NCBI RefSeq assembly: GCF_034344865.1
Contig: NZ_CP133774.1
Span: 5,518,001 to 5,582,000 of the forward strand
Reading direction: 5' to 3'
DNA length: 64,000 bases
From: Pseudomonas sp. 10S4
GTDB taxonomy: Bacteria; Pseudomonadota; Gammaproteobacteria; Pseudomonadales; Pseudomonadaceae
Of this stretch, positions 1 through 8,401 are shown one piece after another. The notes under the pieces were generated by a model that was not told where the DNA came from, did no database searches, and saw nothing but the letters and a program-made list of their open reading frames with translations. Position numbers and translations under genes: made by a program. Position 1 is the stretch's first letter; each line of letters begins with the position of its first letter.

Positions 1-305
1 CTCGGCGCGGATGGCCTGTAGAGGAGCGGCCTCTAACCAGGAGCACCTCGGCTTTGCTGTATTTGAAGCCTGGTCGGAAGACCCTATCCACCGCGTCCAC
101 CGCAGCTTTTGTCATCAACCGAACGTCGTCCGTTGAATAGGGCAACTCCACCAGAACGCCATTGGCGTACTTCGCTTCCTCGGGATTGAACATCCCGGTT
201 CGAATGCTCACCCGAATTTTCTTACACAACGACTGCTAGGCCCGAAGCTTCTCTGTGGCGTGGATCATGTACGTGGCGATTGAATCGCCCCGGGTTTCGT
301 AGACA
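1..305 (-). pseudogene. umuC: umuC/rulB-type DNA polymerase V gene, 3' fragment with internal amber stop
   Basis: The complement of bases 305 to 1 encodes the C-terminal little-finger part of a Y-family translesion polymerase subunit (UmuC/RulB). Recognisable segments are an ETRGDSIATYM-like stretch, then CKKIRVSIRTGMFNP and YANGVLVELPY, then DDVRLMTKAAVDAV and FRPGFKYSKAEVLL. The frame is broken by TAG at 236-238, where the family normally has a glutamine codon after the EKLRA motif. Homology to the catalytic part is lost upstream of about 305, and the true 3' end lies outside the window. The gene is therefore at least nonsense-mutated and probably truncated. rulB/umuC genes are known insertion targets for mobile elements in Pseudomonas, so this may mark the edge of an accessory block; that is inference. 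Confidence 0.8.
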
Positions 306-453
306 CCTCTTTGCCCGTTTCTGGTAGACCTATCGTCGCCACTTTCTGGTCACGGTCAATCCAGTTAACTGTAACGAACCTAACCGGTGACAAATAAATC
401 TTCGACCATTATAATTTGATTAACATTGATCGTTTTAGGGTACAGACAATTCC

Positions 454-639
454 ATGGAAAATAAGACTGCACGATTAACTGTGCTCATTGATCCCGTCAA
501 GAAAAAGGCCCTTGAGGAGCTCTGCGCGTCTCAGGATCTGACGCCCTCTCAGGTCGTTCGTCAGCTTATTCGGGACTATCTGGAGACGCACGGCGTGTCC
601 TACGCCACCAAAAGCAGAACTGCGTCCAATGGTAAGTGA
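454..639 (+). CDS. Small ribbon-helix-helix (CopG/Arc-like) DNA-binding protein
   Basis: This 61-residue basic protein has the shape of a ribbon-helix-helix repressor. A beta-strand (ARLTVLIDP, about residues 6-14) is followed by a helix (KKKALEELCASQDL) and a second helix opening with TPSQVVRQLIRDYLE. RHH proteins dimerise through the strand and insert it in the DNA major groove. They often act as antitoxins or plasmid and phage repressors. No toxin-like partner is adjacent, since the flanking sequence is the umuC fragment and the 3' end of the sulP pseudogene. The Shine-Dalgarno is weak, an AGGG about 16 bases upstream. The target is unknown. Confidence 0.65.
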   Translation: MENKTARLTVLIDPVKKKALEELCASQDLTPSQVVRQLIRDYLETHGVSYATKSRTASNGK

Positions 640-707
640 TTCATCTGCGCATGAGCGGGTACGACGAATGCCTGCTCATCGCTCCTTCTACTCTCTGCAC
701 CTCATCT

Positions 708-2363
708 CTAGCCCTGGGGCTTGTCGACCTCAGCGTAGCTGCCCAGTGCACCACTGAAGTCAGCATGATAATGCTGTGAGCCGAGTGCCTGAAGTACCCC
801 TGCCTTGTCGAGCTTGCCAAGGACTTTTTCGTTGGCTTCACACAACTTCACGACGATGCTGCGTTTGCGCAACTGCTCAATAACTTCGAGCAGCGTTTGT
901 AAGCCCGTGATATCCATGAACGGCACCCGTTTCAGGCGAATAATCAACGTCCCAGGATCGGTGTGCGTCTGAGCCAAAACGCGCTCAAAGGTTTCTGCTG
1001 CGCCAAAGAACAGAGGCCCCTCAATGGTGTAAACCAAAACACCAGGTGGAAGATGTACATGCCCATTTATGCGCAACTCCGCCTCCAGCTCTTTTTCGAC
1101 CATTAACTGCACCTCTACAGATGAAGCCATCCGACGCATAAACTGCAGCATGGCGAGGATGACCCCGATATTCACTGCAATCGCCAGATCGCTGAAAACG
1201 GTCAGGCTGAAGGTGATTAAAAGGATCGCAACGTCCGCTTTTGGGGCTCGTTTGACCATGCGTTTGAAGTGCTTCAGTTCGCTCATGTTGTAAGCGACCA
1301 CAAATAAGATCGCGGCCAACGCGCACAGCGGGATATCCGAAGCCAGAGGTGCCAGGAAGAGGATCAATAAAATCAACGTGACGGCGTGCGCAAAACCCGC
1401 AATGGGGCTATTGCCACCATTTCGGATGTTGGTCGCTGTTCGAGCGATCGCGCCTGTCGCAGCAAAGCCACCAAACAGAGGAGTGACCAGGTTGGCAATG
1501 CCTTGTCCGATTAACTCCTGATTGGAGTCATGTTTGGTGCCGGCCATCCCGTCGGCGACAACAGCAGACAACAGCGACTCGATCGCCCCCAGCATCGCAA
1601 TCGCGAACGCAGGACCAATCAATTCAATGATCTGCGGCAGCGTTATTTCAGGAAGGCCCATTTTTGGCAGTCCTTGAGGAATCCCTCCGAATGCACTCCC
1701 GATCGTTGCCACGCCATCGAATTGAAAACAGGAATTCAACGCCGTCACAACGGCCATGGCAATCAGAGGACCAGGAACACGCCTTACGCCTGGTACTTTA
1801 GGCGCGAGTATCACCAACAGCAGGCTCTAGAGGGCTAACAGGGTCGTGGGTACATGGAGGCCGGGCAGCGCCTGGATGAGGTGCCAAAGCCGCTCATGAA
1901 AATGGTCGCCACTAATTTTCGGCAACCCCAAAAAGTCTTTCCACTGCCCGACCCAAATGATCACACCGATGCCGGCGGTGAACCCAACGATCACGGGATC
2001 AGGAATGAACTTGATAAGTGCACCAAGCTTGGTGATGCCGAGCAGTAACAATATTGCGCCCGCCATCATTGTCGCGATCTGCAAGCCATCAACGCCGTAC
2101 TTGGCCGTTACGCTGGCCAGAATGACGATGAACGCCCCGGTAGGGCCGGCGATCTGTAGTCGACTCCCGCCGAACAGCGAAACCAATAGACCACCCACAA
2201 TCGCCGTGTAGATCCCCTGCTCCGGCTTGACGCCCGATGCGATGGCAAATGCCATGGCCAAGGGTAGCGCCACAACGCCGACGATGACCCCTGAGACGAT
2301 ATTTCGAAGCCAATGCTTGGGCCCTAACAAGCCTGCTTTCCAAGCTTCCCGTATCGCAATCAT
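708..2363 (-). pseudogene. SulP-family anion transporter interrupted by an in-frame amber codon
   Basis: This is a SulP/SLC26 inorganic anion permease of 551 codons, the usual family length. The N-terminal half has the SulP signature region (VALPLAMAFAIASG, then GGSRLQIAGPTGAF) and several membrane helices. The C-terminal half continues the transmembrane domain and ends in a cytoplasmic STAS domain in about the last 120 residues, including the GPLFFGAAE and FMDITGLQTLLE segments. Codon 179 is TAG (complement of 1827-1829) and the reading frame continues unchanged on both sides, so this is a substitution and not an indel. Without suppression only a 178-residue fragment is made. The gene is divergent from the small cassette at 2506 and shares its promoter region. 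Substrate (sulfate, bicarbonate or other anion) cannot be read from sequence. Confidence 0.85.
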
Positions 2364-2415
2364 GACTAGCCTCGCTTTGGTAGCATGTGCATACTATTCA
2401 CACGTAGTGATAATA
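2352..2415. promoter_or_regulatory. Divergent promoter, copy A of a duplicated regulatory block
   Basis: Between the sulP start codon and the 2506 gene lies about 60 bp that aligns without gaps to the complement of 8735-8797. It includes an identical 15-mer, TCATGACTAGCCTCG, and a shared GTGCATA...GTGATAATA segment. Conservation of non-coding sequence with both flanking genes argues that it is a functional divergent promoter or operator. AT-rich hexamers such as TACTAT and GATAAT could serve as -10 elements in either direction. Confidence 0.6.
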
Positions 2416-2505
2416 GCAAAGCAATTGGCCTAGCCTCTTACGACACCAGCGACACTGTAGATACGGTGTCGAGAGCGCATAAACATATGCCCGGAGCCCC
2501 CCGAC

Positions 2506-2736
2506 ATGAAACGCGAAGACGTCAAAACCAAACACGGTGAAGGCATGCACTTCGACACGCATGTGATAGCCAACCCGGCCAACACACACGAATGGATCAT
2601 TCTTTTCAAAAAGGAAGCAGGAAGAAGCTATTTTCTGGTCAATGACAACGAGGAAATTGAGTCATTTGGACGCCTCGATGAACTGATCCATGAGCTTCGA
2701 GAGCTGGGTATCAAGTCCGCCGAAGTTCATTTCTGA
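2506..2736 (+). CDS. Conserved 76-residue protein, first gene of duplicated cassette A
   Basis: This is a small soluble protein of unknown function beginning MKREDVK. It has a central strand-rich part (HVIANPANTHEWIILFKK, then GRSYFLVNDNEEIESF) and a C-terminal helix ending LGIKSAEVHF. The protein encoded at 8402-8632 has the same length and roughly 75% the same residues, so the two are recent paralogues. A GGAG lies about 11 bases before the start. The next reading frame (2761) follows after 24 bases, as in the second copy. There is no signal peptide or membrane segment and I do not recognise a named family. Sharing a promoter with a SulP transporter hints at a role tied to anion transport, but this is inference. 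Confidence 0.75.
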   Translation: MKREDVKTKHGEGMHFDTHVIANPANTHEWIILFKKEAGRSYFLVNDNEEIESFGRLDELIHELRELGIKSAEVHF

Positions 2737-2760
2737 TGGTTCCACTCAGGGCGTTTGATC

Positions 2761-2949
2761 ATGTCAATAAAGGTTGCGTAGTTGTCCGGCCAGAGCGAAG
2801 CGCTTTGGTCTGTTTGTTTCGGCAGCCGCAACATCCAATTTCGTACTGAGCAGGGGGCAAAGGCCCATGCCGCCACTTTGAAAGAAAGAATCGACACGCT
2901 CCATCCCTTCCCGCGAACTCACCACGCCTCTCACAGCCAGGACCGCTGA
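2761..2949 (+). pseudogene. Second gene of duplicated cassette A, interrupted by amber codon 7
   Basis: Reading from ATG 2761 gives MSIKVA, then TAG at 2779-2781, then LSGQSEALWSVCFGSRNIQ and on to a stop at 2947-2949. Apart from the stop it aligns along its full length with the intact 64-residue protein at 8183-8377 (MSVRVEHLSSQSEDLWSVC). Shared landmarks are the SVC-G-R-IQFR-EQGAK core and a LKERI helix. The frame after the stop is clean, so the lesion is one nonsense codon. A downstream restart is not obvious because no ATG or GTG with a ribosome site precedes the conserved core. The gene is probably inactive in this copy, leaving the second copy as the working one. Confidence 0.7.
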
Positions 2950-3118
2950 CCAATGCTGATCCGGGGCATTTCCCTCCATTGGACAGTCTAGACGTTTGGC
3001 TAACAGGAACAGAACACCAAGCCTGCTCCCCTTTCGCTCCCTGCTATTTTGATTACCGCGATCACTTGAGCCACGCCCATAACTTCAGCATCTTGACGCT
3101 GGGGACATTCGAGCGCGC

Positions 3119-3143
3119 AAAAAAATGGCCACACGAGGTGGCC
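3119..3143 (-). terminator. Terminator-like hairpin, leftward orientation
   Basis: A six-base-pair stem (GGCCAC/GTGGCC, five-base loop) is preceded on the + strand by seven A residues, giving a T-tract after the stem on the - strand. No gene immediately upstream on that strand is recognised, so it may be a leftover. Confidence 0.45.
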
Positions 3144-3318
3144 TAAGACGGGTTCAAGCATAGGAGGATCTCTATTGACCACCAGATACAGGCCCGCCCT
3201 GAAGTCTTAGGGTCAATAGAGTGGGTCCGCTGGCTGACAAACCCCTTCATCAGCAGCGTTCAGCCGGCAATTTGTGCCTGGTCTCGGGGGCAGGACTTCG
3301 TTGCCTTGCATTATAATA

Positions 3319-3328
3319 ATGTTAACAT
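3319..3328. promoter_or_regulatory. Candidate operator ATGTTAACAT upstream of maeB
   Basis: This perfect 10-bp palindrome ends 33 bases before the maeB start codon. Its half-sites ATGTTAA and TTAACAT recur as a spaced inverted repeat upstream of the dehydrogenase gene at 6016 (5710-5730). One regulator may therefore control both genes. Confidence 0.35.
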
Positions 3329-3361
3329 GCAGTTGTAATCAACGTCTAATTATGGGCTCGC

Positions 3362-4606
3362 ATGACTACCGACTTCAAGAAGGCTGCACTGGATTACCAC
3401 GAATTCCCGACTCCTGGGAAAATCAGCATCGCGCTGACCAAGCCTGCCGACACAGCCGCCCAACTCGCGCTGGCCTACAGCCCGGGCGTAGCGGAGCCCG
3501 TACGCGAAATTGCGAAGAATCCAGAGAATGCCTACCGCTTCACCGGTAAAGGAAATCTGGTGGCCGTAATCACCAACGGCACGGCCATTCTGGGCCTCGG
3601 CAATCTAGGCCCCTTAGCCAGCAAGCCGGTCATGGAAGGCAAAGCATTGCTGTTCAAGCGTTTTGCCGGAATCGATTCGATCGATATCGAAGTCAATGCC
3701 GAGAGCTCCCAAGCCTTTATCGATACAGTCGTGCGCATTGCCGACACCTTTGGCGGCATCAACCTGGAAGACATCAAAGCGCCTGAGTGCTTTGAAATCG
3801 AAGAAGCACTGATCGAACAGTGCAGCATCCCAGTCTTCCATGACGACCAACACGGTACTGCCATCGTCACTGCCGCCGGCATGCTCAATGCACTGGAGAT
3901 TCAGGGCAAAACCCTGGGGAATGCGAGAATTGTTTGCCTCGGCGCCGGTGCAGCCGCCACTGCCTGCATGCGCCTGCTGCTTAGTCTTGGCGCTCAAAAA
4001 AGCAACCTATACATGGTCGATCGTGTCGGTGTTATCCACTCCGCTCGGGAAGGCCTCAATCAATACAAGGCACAGTTCGTTAACGACGGTGGCCCTCGTA
4101 CGCTGATGGAAGCCATGACCGGTGCTGACGTGTTTGTCGGCCTGTCTGGAGCCAATCTCCTCCCGGCAGAAGCACTGGCAGCGATGGCACCTAACCCGAT
4201 CGTGTTTGCCTGCTCGAACCCGGACCCTGAAATCAGTTACGAGCTGGCCATGGCCACACGTGATGACCTGATCATGGCAACCGGTCGCTCTGATTACCCG
4301 AACCAGGTCAATAACGTGCTGGGCTTTCCGTTCATTTTCCGCGGGACGCTGGATGTTCGCGCAACCCGGATCAACGAAGCGATGAAAATTGCTGCGGTGG
4401 AGGCTCTGCGCCAATTGGCCAAAGAGCCGACACCGGTGCAAGTGCTGCAAGCGTTCAACGTCGATAAGCTTGAGTTTGGCCGCGATTACATTCTCCCCAA
4501 AGCGCTCGATGCTCGCCTGCTCGGAGCAATAGCCGGTGCAGTGGCCAAGGCCGCTATCGACACCGGCGTTGCGAAGCTGCATTACCCGGCGCACTACCCG
4601 CTTTAA
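3362..4606 (+). CDS. maeB: Malic enzyme (oxaloacetate-decarboxylating malate dehydrogenase), short single-domain form
   Basis: Oxidatively decarboxylates malate to pyruvate and CO2, with NADP or NAD as acceptor. At 414 residues it has the malic N-domain and the NAD-binding domain but lacks the phosphotransacetylase-like tail of the roughly 760-residue E. coli MaeB. Visible landmarks are Tyr39 and Lys94 as the expected acid/base pair, the acidic metal-binding stretch LEDIKAPECFEIE (about 135-147), FHDDQHGTA with Asp161, and a GAGAAA dinucleotide fold at 194-199. No clear Shine-Dalgarno precedes the ATG. The palindrome at 3319-3328 suggests regulation in common with the dehydrogenase at 6016. 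Confidence 0.9.
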   Translation: MTTDFKKAALDYHEFPTPGKISIALTKPADTAAQLALAYSPGVAEPVREIAKNPENAYRFTGKGNLVAVITNGTAILGLGNLGPLASKPVMEGKALLFKRFAGIDSIDIEVNAESSQAFIDTVVRIADTFGGINLEDIKAPECFEIEEALIEQCSIPVFHDDQHGTAIVTAAGMLNALEIQGKTLGNARIVCLGAGAAATACMRLLLSLGAQKSNLYMVDRVGVIHSAREGLNQYKAQFVNDGGPRTLMEAMTGADVFVGLSGANLLPAEALAAMAPNPIVFACSNPDPEISYELAMATRDDLIMATGRSDYPNQVNNVLGFPFIFRGTLDVRATRINEAMKIAAVEALRQLAKEPTPVQVLQAFNVDKLEFGRDYILPKALDARLLGAIAGAVAKAAIDTGVAKLHYPAHYPL

Positions 4607-4908
4607 GCAGACGTCAATCATGCAGATGTGCCGCAGTTGCAGGACCTGTTTCACGGTTGGCAGCTGTCGCACCTGGGGTTGTCCAGCCGCTGCACCTCCT
4701 GAATATCGACAGTCCGCCTTTTTGCAAAATTACCCGCTTTTGGCCGATCGCCAAGTGAAGCTTTCGCGATCCCCGTCTACTTCCCCGGCAGGTAATCAGC
4801 ACTCAACTCAACGAGCTGACCCGTCTAAATCGCGAGAACCTGGTGATATCAGATATGCATAATCGGTTGGCTTTTTGCCCCTCCTTCCCTTGGAACAGGG
4901 GCGAATAA
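4607..4908. other. Intergenic region between maeB and the DUF1275 gene
   Basis: About 300 bp with no supported gene and no convincing terminator. Short frames on either strand lack ribosome sites and family resemblance. Confidence 0.4.
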
Positions 4909-5670
4909 ATGCCGATCAAATATGTCAGGAGCCTCACCGGGCGAAGGCGTACCACAGCCGCAAACCGACATCTTGGGTTTGCCTTGGCCTTCGTCGCGGG
5001 AGCAATCAACGCTGGCGGTTTCCTGGCGGTGCATCAGTACACCTCACATATGACAGGCATCGTCTCTTCGATGGCAGACAACAGTGTACTGGGAGCCTAC
5101 GATCTGGTGCTTGGTGGCGCCGGCGCATTGTTGTCCTTTCTGGTTGGGGCCGCGTGCTCTGCGGTCATGGTCAATTACTCCCGACGCAGACGGTTGCACA
5201 GTGAGTTTGCAGTGCCCCTCCTGTTCGAAGCCTTTCTGCTTATCTGCTTTGGCTTTCTGGGTGCTCAACTATCCACAGTGGATGGTTTGTTCGTGTCCGT
5301 CACCGTGATGCTGCTGTGTTTCATCATGGGACTACAAAACGCGGTGATCACCAAAATTTCCAAAGCCGAAATCCGAACGACTCACATCACCGGCATCATC
5401 ACGGATATCGGTATCGAGTTTGGAAAACTGTTTTATTGGAATGCCGTCAGCACATCGACCCATCCAAAAGTTCTCGCCAATCGGACCCGGCTCAAAATAC
5501 TGATACTGCTGGCGCTGAATTTCTTCTTCGGCGGCGTGATGGGGGCATTTGGGTTCAAGCACATTGGTTACATCTCAACGGTACCGCTCGCGATGGTGCT
5601 GGTGACGCTGGCAATTGTGCCTGCCTTTGACGACGTCAGGCTTTTTGTCCGCCGCGTCATGCGAAAGTGA
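4909..5670 (+). CDS. DUF1275 (YoaK-like) membrane protein
   Basis: This 253-residue inner-membrane protein of the YoaK/DUF1275 family has about six hydrophobic helices. Family landmarks are AFVAGAINAGGFLAVHQYTS with the following HMTG (about residues 24-47), then GLQNAVITKIS and RTTHITGIITDIG in the middle. The molecular function of the family is not established. It lies between malic enzyme and a dehydrogenase gene in the same orientation, but gaps of about 300 bp on each side argue against one operon. The start is the first ATG that keeps the basic N-terminus before helix 1; an AGGGG-like site lies upstream. Confidence 0.85.
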   Translation: MPIKYVRSLTGRRRTTAANRHLGFALAFVAGAINAGGFLAVHQYTSHMTGIVSSMADNSVLGAYDLVLGGAGALLSFLVGAACSAVMVNYSRRRRLHSEFAVPLLFEAFLLICFGFLGAQLSTVDGLFVSVTVMLLCFIMGLQNAVITKISKAEIRTTHITGIITDIGIEFGKLFYWNAVSTSTHPKVLANRTRLKILILLALNFFFGGVMGAFGFKHIGYISTVPLAMVLVTLAIVPAFDDVRLFVRRVMRK

Positions 5671-6015
5671 GCCAATGACTTTTGCTGAGCGCGTCTGCCG
5701 CATAACAATTAACATTGTATGTTAATGTTATGCGCATACTCGGTGGAGCAGTGACAGCACGCTTGATCCGGTAGCTCGCCCCGTAACAGCAGCATCCTTG
5801 AGTAGTTCTGTGCGGCGCGAGACCTGACACCCGTCTCAGGACGCCCGTCATTTGATCCGCGATGACCTGCGCAGTCACGGCGCGGAGGATGAAACACAGC
5901 ACACTGGCGCGGTGAAAGCCGTCAGACAGTCAATGCCTATCAGCAGACTCGTGACACCAGTCTCAATGACCCAATCAATACAGCAGGCTGACAAAGCTCT
6001 GTTAAGGAAGAGACC
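5671..6015. other. Intergenic region with operator-like repeat
   Basis: About 345 bp without a supported gene. The left part holds a strong inverted repeat at 5710-5730. The right part is the leader of the dehydrogenase gene, with an AAGGAAGAG ribosome site shortly before ATG 6016. Confidence 0.5.
5710..5730. promoter_or_regulatory. Candidate operator TAACATT-N7-AATGTTA
   Basis: Seven-base arms match perfectly around a 7-base centre, inside a longer imperfect palindrome bounded by CATAACA and TGTTATG. The ATGTTAA/TTAACAT half-sites match the palindrome upstream of maeB. It lies about 285 bp upstream of the next gene. Confidence 0.35.
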
Positions 6016-7029
6016 ATGAGCAGAACAATCGCAATCATCAAGGGCGACGGCATCGGCCCCGAGATCATGCAAGCGACGCTACGCGTACTCGACGCCCTTG
6101 ACTGCAATCTTCGCTACGACTTCGTTGAGGCCGGCCTGGAGGCGTTGCAGCAACATGGACAGCTGATGCCACCCGCCTCTATCGATACGATCGCCAAACA
6201 TGGCATCGCACTTAAAGGCCCTCTGACGACACCGATCGGCCGTGGGTTTTCATCGATCAACGTTCACCTTCGCCGCCATTTCGATCTCTACGCCAATGTC
6301 CGACCGGCGATCAGTTTCCCAGGGACCCGTTCGCGCTTCGAAGATATCGACATCATCACGGTGCGCGAAAATACCGAGGGCGCTTACTTACCCGAAGGAC
6401 AAAGTATTTCAGAGGACGGCGAAGTCGCTTTGGCGAGCATTCGTGTAACACGCACAGCCTCCGAACGCATCGTGCGATACGCGTTCGAGCTGGCTCGTAG
6501 CAAAGGCCGCAAGAAAGTTACCGCGGTGCACAAGGCCAATATCATCAAGTCTTGCTCCGGTTTGTTTCTTGAGGTTGCGCGTGAGGTCGCTGCGGACTAT
6601 CCGGAAATCGAATTCCACGAAATGATCGTCGATAATGCCTGTATGCAGTTGGTAATGAATCCCCATCAATTCGATGTCATTGTCACCACCAACCTGTTTG
6701 GTGACATCCTTTCAGACTTGTGCGCAGGCCTGGTGGGTGGATTGGGCTTGGCGCCCGGGTCTAACATCGGAGCCGATGCGGCGATCTTCGAAGCGGTCCA
6801 CGGTTCGGCACCGGACATCGCAGGCAAGAACATTGCGAACCCTTGTGCATTGTTGTTGGCTGCCGCGGACATGCTTGATTATCTGGGCATGGTGGACAAG
6901 GGGACACGCATTCGTACCGCTATCCGCGTTGTTCTGAAAACCTCCTGCGATCAGGTAACACCGGATATGGGGGGAACCGGAACGACCGAGTCCTTCGCTG
7001 ACGCCTTGGTGGCCTACTTGCGTGACTAG
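6016..7029 (+). CDS. Isocitrate/isopropylmalate-family dehydrogenase (probable NAD-isocitrate dehydrogenase)
   Basis: A beta-decarboxylating dehydrogenase of 337 residues, about the length of NAD-dependent isocitrate, homoisocitrate and isopropylmalate dehydrogenases and shorter than NADP-Icd (about 415). Landmarks are GDGIGPEI near the N-terminus, NVRPA (about 94-98), the RENTEG substrate loop (117-122), the KANIIK catalytic-lysine segment and a C-terminal GSAPDIAGKNIANP motif. The expected reaction is NAD-linked oxidation and decarboxylation of a 2-hydroxyacid with a 3-carboxylate. Exact substrate among isocitrate, homoisocitrate, tartrate or malate analogues is uncertain. A strong terminator follows directly. 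An operator-like sequence shared with maeB suggests a common organic-acid signal. Confidence 0.85.
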   Translation: MSRTIAIIKGDGIGPEIMQATLRVLDALDCNLRYDFVEAGLEALQQHGQLMPPASIDTIAKHGIALKGPLTTPIGRGFSSINVHLRRHFDLYANVRPAISFPGTRSRFEDIDIITVRENTEGAYLPEGQSISEDGEVALASIRVTRTASERIVRYAFELARSKGRKKVTAVHKANIIKSCSGLFLEVAREVAADYPEIEFHEMIVDNACMQLVMNPHQFDVIVTTNLFGDILSDLCAGLVGGLGLAPGSNIGADAAIFEAVHGSAPDIAGKNIANPCALLLAAADMLDYLGMVDKGTRIRTAIRVVLKTSCDQVTPDMGGTGTTESFADALVAYLRD

Positions 7030-7040
7030 ATAGACGTAAT

Positions 7041-7068
7041 CGCCAGCTCAGTCAGAGCTGGCGTTTTA
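7041..7068 (+). terminator. Rho-independent terminator after the dehydrogenase gene
   Basis: A nine-base-pair stem CGCCAGCTC/GAGCTGGCG with a five-base loop is followed by TTTTAT. Confidence 0.9.
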
Positions 7069-7219
7069 TATCCTGAGGCCCCGCCTACCGACCTTCTTTG
7101 ATTGAAGAGAAATCAAAATGCCCAAGAGCGGGAGATCTTTACCCATCAGCACCGACTCCAGGCAAAAACGCACAGGAATCACTGGCGCCCGCTGCGCAAA
7201 AGGAAGACTGGCCACGCGA

Positions 7220-8011
7220 TTAAAAAATCTCCTGGTACTCTTCTGATTGATCTGGCCAGGGAGTCAAAACCTCGAAACCATCATTAGTGACCAGGACCAT
7301 ATGCTCCCACTGGGCCGAGAGCGAAAGGTCCTTGGTGATCACCGTCCAGCCATCACCAAGCGTTCTTACATCGTGTTTTCCAGCATTGAGTATTGGCTCA
7401 ATGGTGAAAATCATGCCCGGTTTCAGATTCAGACCTTCACCAGGGTTCCCATAATGAAGGACCTGCGGCTCATCGTGGTAAACCTTGCCGATGCCATGTC
7501 CGCAGTATTCGCGCACAACGCTGTAGCCCTCACGGTGCGCCACAGTTTGAATGGCATGCCCGACATCACCGAGCGTGGCACCAGGACCTACTGCATAAAT
7601 GCCGGCACACATTGCCTCATAGGTGGTGTCCACTATCCGGCGAGCCTCAGCGCTTGGCTCACCCACAAAGTACATGCGACTTGTGTCACCGAACCAACCA
7701 TCCTTGAGAACTGCGATGTCGATATTGATGATATCGCCATCCCGAAGCTTTTTATCCGATGGAATTCCGTGGCACACCACATGATTGACAGAGGTGTACA
7801 AGGTTTTAGGGAAACCGTGATATCCGACATTGGCTGGAATGGCCTTCTGCACGTTGACTATGTAGTCATGGCACAGCCTATCAAGCTCATCGGTAGAAAC
7901 ACCTGGCTTGACATGCGGCGCGATCATGCTCAAAACCTCCGCAGCCAGTTTGCCAGCAGCCCGTGACAGGGCAATTTCCGCTGGCTTTTTAGCGGGCACT
8001 TTCACCCTCAT
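7220..8011 (-). CDS. map: Type I methionine aminopeptidase
   Basis: Removes the initiator methionine from nascent proteins, a cytosolic two-metal enzyme. From the chosen start it is 263 residues, a normal bacterial type I length. The metal ligands are all present: Asp98 and Asp109, His172 in CGHGIGKVYHDEP, Glu205 in TIEPIL, and Glu236 in QWEHMVLV. A longer frame begins 12 codons upstream, but the TGGAG ribosome site sits nine bases before ATG 8011, and the family alignment also begins there. The housekeeping map gene of Pseudomonas usually lies next to rpsB. This copy is isolated, so it is probably an accessory paralogue. A perfect palindrome 38 bases upstream could be its operator. Confidence 0.9.
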   Translation of the reverse strand: MRVKVPAKKPAEIALSRAAGKLAAEVLSMIAPHVKPGVSTDELDRLCHDYIVNVQKAIPANVGYHGFPKTLYTSVNHVVCHGIPSDKKLRDGDIINIDIAVLKDGWFGDTSRMYFVGEPSAEARRIVDTTYEAMCAGIYAVGPGATLGDVGHAIQTVAHREGYSVVREYCGHGIGKVYHDEPQVLHYGNPGEGLNLKPGMIFTIEPILNAGKHDVRTLGDGWTVITKDLSLSAQWEHMVLVTNDGFEVLTPWPDQSEEYQEIF

Positions 8012-8048
8012 TATGCGACTCCAGATACTGAATGAACGGGCATTCACT

Positions 8049-8066
8049 TGTCGAATAGATTCGACA
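8049..8066. promoter_or_regulatory. Palindrome TGTCGAAT-AG-ATTCGACA upstream of map
   Basis: Perfect eight-base arms with a two-base centre end about 38 bases before the map start codon. This is the size and position of a repressor or activator site. Confidence 0.45.
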
Positions 8067-8182
8067 TAAGTTCAAAGATATTTACTTATAGCTCGCCGAC
8101 TCATGCATCGCCCGCAAGCAGGGTATTTTGTTATTTTTGTTATGTTTCAATCTTTATAATAAAACAAGGGCAACACATTTAA

Positions 8183-8377
8183 TTACTTGCGGCAATTTCT
8201 GTCACCGGTTGCCGGCACTGCATACGGGTATATATGCGGAGCTTCTATACGCTCTTTCAGCTTTGCTGCGTAGTCCTTTGCACCCTGCTCATTGCGGAAC
8301 TGAATTCGCCGGGCACCTACACACACGGACCATAGATCTTCACTCTGACTAGACAGATGTTCGACCCTGACAGACAT
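8183..8377 (-). CDS. Conserved 64-residue protein, second gene of duplicated cassette B
   Basis: This is the intact copy of the cassette's second gene, MSVRVEHLSSQSEDLWSVC at the start. The core is a short strand region (SVCVGARRIQFR) followed by a helix (EQGAKDYAAKLKERIE). It has no signal peptide. A TTGGAG ribosome site sits eight bases before the ATG, and the upstream 76-residue gene ends 24 bases earlier, so the two are probably co-transcribed. The paralogue at 2761 carries an amber codon. The family is not recognised; function unknown. Confidence 0.75.
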   Translation of the reverse strand: MSVRVEHLSSQSEDLWSVCVGARRIQFRNEQGAKDYAAKLKERIEAPHIYPYAVPATGDRNCRK

Positions 8378-8401
8378 GACGACACTCCAAGGGAAAAGAA
8401 T

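Larger units (their letters stand above)
2950..3361. other. Intergenic region upstream of maeB
   Basis: No gene is supported here. It contains a GGCCAC-acgag-GTGGCC hairpin at 3127-3143 flanked by an A-run at 3119-3125, which would act as a terminator for leftward transcription. There is also a 9-bp inverted repeat, CTATTGACC at 3172-3180 and GGTCAATAG at 3211-3219. A perfect ATGTTAACAT palindrome at 3319-3328 lies 34 bp before the maeB start. Confidence 0.5.
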
